Assembly (NCBI GenBank): GCA_964236695.1
Contig: CAXSFU010000011.1
Span: 1-64,000 of the forward strand
DNA from: CAXSEF01 sp964236695
Lineage (GTDB): Bacteria > Pseudomonadota > Alphaproteobacteria > Acetobacterales > Acetobacteraceae
DNA length: 64,000 bases
Direction of reading: 5' to 3'
Shown here: in pieces, positions 60,548 through 64,000 of the stretch
How positions within the stretch are numbered: position 1 is the first letter of the stretch
Layout of the letters: each line of letters starts with the position of its first letter
Position numbers and translations under genes: made by a program
Notes under the pieces: generated by a model
What the model was told of the DNA's origin: nothing
Seen by the model: the letters and a program-made list of their open reading frames with translations, nothing else
Databases searched by the model: none

Positions 60548-60815
60548 GATCCGACGCGAACCGGCGTTCTCGTAGAAGCTGATCGCCCCGCGTGCAAGAC
60601 CCTGCGTGCGCCACACGCCGCCCTCCGCCCACCTGCTGACAACCGCGTCATCGCCGCCGCCCGCTCCGGCCGCGCCGCCGAGTTTCCTTGACGCGCGCCA
60701 CCCGCGCTGCCACCCCGCCTTCCATGCCCCGGCCTGCGACACCCCGGGCCTGCGACACCCCGGCGGTTGAAGCCCGTTCCCCCGCCGCACCGACCCAGCC
60801 ACGCCGGAGCCCGCC
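60548..60815. other. Intergenic region with short tandem repeat
   Basis: 268 bases between divergent tRNA-Thr and the next plus-strand gene. The unit GCCTGCGACACCCCGG occurs twice in tandem (about 60730-60763). No further gene supported. Confidence 0.45.
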
Positions 60816-61244
60816 ATGTCCCACCCCAGCCTCAGGATCACGCATTTCGAGGACCGCGACCCGCCGGCCGACTTCGCCTTCGAGGTCTGGAACCCGCGTG
60901 CCGCCGCCTACGAGCCGTTCCCCAGCCTCGACCCCGCCCTCGAGCGCGTCAGTCGCCTGGCGCAGGAGGTCCATGAGCTGTGGGTCGCCAAGGACCCCGC
61001 CATGACCGCCCTGCAGGACCCGCCCGACACCTCCGGCGACTCGGAGTTCGCCGAGCTGCGCGTGTCCGCCCAGGCCAACCGCCACTACGACGTCCGCTCG
61101 TTCGACAACACCGGCTGGCGCCACTTCGCCGGCTACATCTCGCAGGCCGCCGCCCACATCTGCGGCGAGGTCGGCTACGCCAGCCCCGTGCTCGCAGCCC
61201 CGGAACAGCCGCGCCTGCGCCCGCAGTCGCGCACCGCAAGCTAG
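60816..61244 (+). CDS. Hypothetical soluble protein
   Basis: 142 residues, ATG 60816. No signal peptide or membrane segment. It shows a mix of acidic and aromatic residues (ITHFEDRDPPADFAFEVWNP, GWRHFAGYISQAAAHICGE) with a single cysteine near residue 117. Codon use is typical of the genome (strong G/C third positions), which supports a real gene. No family recognised. Confidence 0.6.
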   Translation: MSHPSLRITHFEDRDPPADFAFEVWNPRAAAYEPFPSLDPALERVSRLAQEVHELWVAKDPAMTALQDPPDTSGDSEFAELRVSAQANRHYDVRSFDNTGWRHFAGYISQAAAHICGEVGYASPVLAAPEQPRLRPQSRTAS

Positions 61245-61375
61245 GCAGCCGCACCGCCCGCCGCCACGGGAACCAGACCTCACCTCCCGTTCAGGAACAC
61301 GACCCGGATCGGCCTCGCCATCGCCCCGGGCGCCCGCCTCGGCGCCTCGTCCCCCCCACAGCAAGGCCTGACCCC

Positions 61376-61595
61376 ATGACACAGCTGAAGGCCTTCACCG
61401 TCTCGGTCCGCGTGTTCGATCCCGCCAAGGGCCTGGACAGCGGCGCGACCGACGAGCTGCCCGTCGACAGCCCGGACGCGGAACACGCCTGCGCCTCCAC
61501 CCTAGGCCAACGCCGCCTCCTGCACCGAGCAGACCCGGAACGGCGCTGCGGCCCCCGTCGCGTTCTGCGCCATTGGGGTCTGCGAGCGCAGCTAG
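61376..61595 (+). pseudogene. Probable frameshifted small gene
   Basis: The frame from ATG 61376 (MTQLKAFTVSVRVFDPAKGL) has G/C-rich third positions until about 61500 and then loses them. From about 61505 another frame shows the expected codon bias and reads ANAASCTEQTRNGAAAPVAF followed by CAIGVCERS, ending at TAG 61593-61595. A small insertion or deletion near 61500 would join them into one protein of about 72 residues. An in-frame TAG sits exactly at the junction. Function unknown. Confidence 0.5.
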
Positions 61596-61637
61596 CAGCG
61601 GTCATGCCCCCGCTAGTCGCGATTTCCCGCGGCGGCG

Positions 61638-61768
61638 GGAAGAAAGCGTGTTCTTTCTTGAAAGAAAGAACCAAAGAACTTTGGCCTATTGGGTTTCGGA
61701 GTCACCCGCGCGCCCGGGCCCCAACAAGCAAAGTCTTTTTGCTTCTTTTTCTTCAGAAAAAGAAGATT
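61638..61768 (+). repeat. Family A double-hairpin repeat, copy A7
   Basis: Both hairpins intact (61649-61670 and about 61742-61765), with GGCCTATTGGGTTTCGGAG between. It lies between the convergent small pseudogene and gltX; the remaining bases up to 61860 show nothing recognised. Confidence 0.85.
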
Positions 61769-61860
61769 CTTGCCTTACTACCCAGCGCAAAGAACCGCGA
61801 CGATTTCCACAACGTCCCCCTGGACGCCCATCGCCGCCGCCCGGCTCGGGCCCGTCCTGC

Positions 61861-63270
61861 CTACCCGCCCGCCGCGTCCGCGATCCGCGCCAGCGACTCC
61901 TCGCGCCCCAGCGCCGCCAGCGTCCCGTCGATCCCCGGGCTCGTCGTGGTCCCGGTCAGCGCCGCGCGGATCGGCTGCGCCACCTGACCGAGCTTCGCCC
62001 CCGCCCGCTCCGCGAAGCCGCGCAGCGCGCCGTCGACCCCTTCCGGCGTGAAATCGCTCGCCCCCAGCGCCACCGCCACCTCGCCCAGCATCGCCCGCGC
62101 CTGCGGCGTCAGCAGCGCCCGCGCCTTCTCGTCGAACGCCATCGGCCGCGTGCGCGCCAGGAACGCCGACGAGTCCGCCAGCTCCGCCAGCGTTCGCGCC
62201 CGCTCCTTCAGCCCCGGCATCAGCGTCGCCAGCCGCATCGCCGTCTCCACCGCGACGCTGCCGCCCTCCGCGTCCGCCTTGGCGCGCAGCCGCCGCAGCA
62301 CCTCGGCCACCAGCCGGTCGTCCTCCGCCGCGCGCAGGTACACCCCGTTCAGGTGCCCGAGCTTGGCGAAGTCCATCCGGCTCGCCGCCCGACCCACCGC
62401 GTCGATGTCGAACAGCGCCACCGCCTCCTCGCGCGACAGCACCTCCGCGTCGCCATGCCCCCACCCCAGCCGCAGCAGGTAGTTGCACAGCGCCTCCGGC
62501 AGATACCCCTGCTCGCGGAACTCCAGCACGCTCACTGCCCCGTGCCGCTTGGACAGCTTCGCCCCGTCCGCCCCGTGGATCAGCGGGATGTGCGCGAACG
62601 CCGGCCGCTCCCACCCCATCGCCTCGAACACCTGCGCCTGGCGGAACGTGTTGGTCAGGTGGTCGTCGCCGCGGATCACGTGGCTGATCGCCATGTCGTG
62701 GTCGTCGCACACCACCGCATGCAGATACGTCGGGCTGCCGTCAGAGCGCAGCACGATCATGTCGTCCAGCTCCGCGTTGGCGACCCGTACCTCGCCCTGC
62801 ACCAGGTCGTGCACGACGGTCTCGCCCTCGGTCGGCGCGCGCAGCCGGATCGTGAACGGCGCCCCCGCCGGCGCGTCGGACGGGTCGCGGTCGCGCCAGC
62901 GCCCGTCGTAGCGCGGCGTGCGCTTCTCCGCCGCCGCCCGCTCACGCATCTCGCGCAGCTCCTCGGCGGTGCAGAAGCAGCGGTACGCATGCCCGCTGTC
63001 CAGCATCGCGTGCGCCACCTCGACGTGCCGCGCCGCCCGCGTCGACTGGAACACCGGCGCCTCGTCCGGCGACAGCCCGAGCCAGTCGAGCCCCTGCAGG
63101 ATCACGTCCACCGCCGCCTGCGTCGAGCGCGCCCGGTCGGTGTCCTCCACCCGCAGCAGGTACTCCCCGCCGTGGTGTCGCGTGAACAGGTAGTTGAACA
63201 GCGCCGTACGGGCGCCGCCGATGTGCAGCAGGCCGGTGGGGGAAGGGGCGAAACGGGTGCGAACGGTCAT
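61861..63270 (-). CDS. gltX: Glutamate--tRNA ligase
   Basis: Charges tRNA-Glu. 469 residues: HIGH-type motif in APSPTGLLHIGGARTALFN, the editing/zinc region (AYRCFCTAEELREMRER), and KLSKRHGAVSV as the KMSKS motif. It also shows HVIRGDDHLTNTFRQ and the C-terminal anticodon-binding helices. ATG 63270 gives the conserved start MTVRTRFAPSP. A second GltX-like protein is common in alphaproteobacteria, so it may discriminate tRNA-Gln or tRNA-Glu; this cannot be decided here. It is divergent from comEC. Confidence 0.96.
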   Translation of the reverse strand: MTVRTRFAPSPTGLLHIGGARTALFNYLFTRHHGGEYLLRVEDTDRARSTQAAVDVILQGLDWLGLSPDEAPVFQSTRAARHVEVAHAMLDSGHAYRCFCTAEELREMRERAAAEKRTPRYDGRWRDRDPSDAPAGAPFTIRLRAPTEGETVVHDLVQGEVRVANAELDDMIVLRSDGSPTYLHAVVCDDHDMAISHVIRGDDHLTNTFRQAQVFEAMGWERPAFAHIPLIHGADGAKLSKRHGAVSVLEFREQGYLPEALCNYLLRLGWGHGDAEVLSREEAVALFDIDAVGRAASRMDFAKLGHLNGVYLRAAEDDRLVAEVLRRLRAKADAEGGSVAVETAMRLATLMPGLKERARTLAELADSSAFLARTRPMAFDEKARALLTPQARAMLGEVAVALGASDFTPEGVDGALRGFAERAGAKLGQVAQPIRAALTGTTTSPGIDGTLAALGREESLARIADAAGG

Positions 63271-63302
63271 CGCCGGAGCATACCGCCGGGGCCGCGAGGC
63301 AG

Positions 63303-63431
63303 GAAGCAAGGTTGAGGCTCTGCCTCAAACTCCGCCAGGGGGAGCCCCCCTGGACCGGCTTCCCCAAGTCAAGCCGATCCAGGGGCGGCTCGCCCCTGGC
63401 GGGTCAAGGGCAGAGCCCTGGCCTTGCTTCC
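63303..63431. repeat. Family B intergenic repeat, copy B20
   Basis: Left end GCAAGGTTGAGGCTCTGCCT, CCAGGGGGAGCCCCCCTGG, CCAGGGGC/GCCCCTGG and the right end GGGCAGAGCCCTGGCCTTGC. It fills the gltX-comEC divergent region, so promoters there must lie within or beside it. Confidence 0.8.
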
Positions 63432-63471
63432 TTCCTGGCGAACACTCCGCCACCCTTCTAAACCGTGGGTT

Positions 63472-64000
63472 GTGCAAACCCGCACCCTCCGCGCCCCCCT
63501 GGCCTGGCCCGCCCCGACCCTGGGCGCGACCGCGCTCCTGTACGCCTGGATGGACGCCGAGCGCGGCCGCTTTGCCCTCTGGCTCCCGGTCTGCCTCGGC
63601 GCCGGCGTCCTGCTCTACTTCGCGCAAGCCGCCGAGCCCGCCTGGTGGCCCGCTCCGGCCGCTGCCGCCCTGGCGCTGGCGCTGGCGGTCCTCGGCTGGC
63701 GCCGCCCCGTCCTTCGCGCCGCCGGCCTCGCCCTGCTCATGGCCGCCCTCGGCGTCGCGGCAGGGCAGGGGGCCGCCCGCCGCGCCCTGCCGCCCGCAGC
63801 GATCCCCGCCCGCGCCACCCTGGTCGAGGGCACGGTCCGCGGCCTGGAAATCCTCCCCGACGGCCGCCGCATCACCCTCGACGCTGCCCGCTTCGCCGCC
63901 GACCCGCCGCTCGCCCGCACGATCCGCCTTCGCCTGCGCGCCGGCGATCCCGCCACCCCCCGCGCCGGCGACACCGTCCGCGTCCGTGCAATCGTCCGCC
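63472..64000 (+). CDS. comEC: ComEC/Rec2-family DNA uptake channel, N-terminal part (runs off window)
   Basis: 176 residues of the N-terminus are visible, read from GTG 63472. Two or three hydrophobic stretches (VCLGAGVLLYFAQAA, AAALALALAVLGWRR, LALLMAALGVAAGQGAARR) come first. They are followed by an OB-like periplasmic domain (TLVEGTVRGLEILPDGRRI, LRLRAGDPATPRAGDTVRV). This arrangement matches ComEC, which moves DNA across the inner membrane during transformation. Its position divergent from gltX is also typical of alphaproteobacteria. The start is uncertain; no strong ribosome site was seen. Confidence 0.8.
   Translation, partial: MQTRTLRAPLAWPAPTLGATALLYAWMDAERGRFALWLPVCLGAGVLLYFAQAAEPAWWPAPAAAALALALAVLGWRRPVLRAAGLALLMAALGVAAGQGAARRALPPAAIPARATLVEGTVRGLEILPDGRRITLDAARFAADPPLARTIRLRLRAGDPATPRAGDTVRVRAIVR

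Overview
The window is a very GC-rich (clearly above 70% by eye) chromosomal segment from an alphaproteobacterium. Gene content and order point to Rhodospirillales/Acetobacterales, most likely an Acetobacteraceae or Roseomonas-like organism. Evidence for this placement: strong G/C third positions, frequent GTG starts, the runs pyrB-pyrC'-plsY-dprA-topA-rnr-S41 peptidase-rpmG and murA-hisG-hisD-infA-maf-RNase-yacG, and a gltX/comEC divergent pair. No phage, IS transposase, plasmid functions or CRISPR were seen.

Layout. 1-4.1 kb: guaA and a glycogen debranching enzyme. 4.3-9.2 kb: a polysaccharide ABC exporter (ATPase and permease), a lytic transglycosylase lipoprotein with a SPOR domain, and UDP-glucose dehydrogenase, suggesting capsule or exopolysaccharide work. 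9.6-11 kb: a Lys-rich hypothetical, then tRNA-Trp-secE-nusG without the usual ribosomal operon behind it. 11.3-12.1 kb: a two-gene RlpA island of lower GC. 12.3-19.6 kb: a GH15 enzyme, an unknown protein coupled to an alpha/beta hydrolase, and a CoA-ligase/GNAT fusion. 19.8-26.8 kb: biotin genes bioF-bioD (minus) and bioB-bioA (plus), with a large RTX-like secreted protein between them. 27-40.5 kb: a mixed region (GGDEF protein, CopD-like and ParA-like pair, NnrDE, a ClpP paralogue, OmpA lipoprotein, RecQ, two DoxX-like proteins, a BacA/SbmA-type ABC transporter, DUF1499, DUF3253, a degenerate EAL protein, a GST). 40.7-53 kb: the long minus-strand rpmG to pyrB run. 53.2-60.5 kb: yacG, RNase E/G-like, maf, infA, hisD, hisG, murA, dcd, tRNA-Thr. 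60.8-64 kb: small unknown genes, gltX and the start of comEC.

The most striking non-coding feature is two families of intergenic repeats. Family A (six full copies of about 130 bp and one half copy) is AT-rich, with two strong hairpins, and lies mostly between convergent genes. Family B (about 20 mosaic copies of roughly 30-180 bp) is built from GC-rich palindromic modules. Its ends carry a GCAAGGCCAGGG-type inverted terminus that repeatedly sits within a few bases of stop codons and sometimes contains the stop. Other points of interest are a ClpP paralogue with Asn at the catalytic Asp position, a dihydroorotase-like protein without its metal ligands, an RNase E/G-like protein without the zinc-link cysteines, a degenerate EAL domain, and five GTGA stop/start overlaps between coupled genes.
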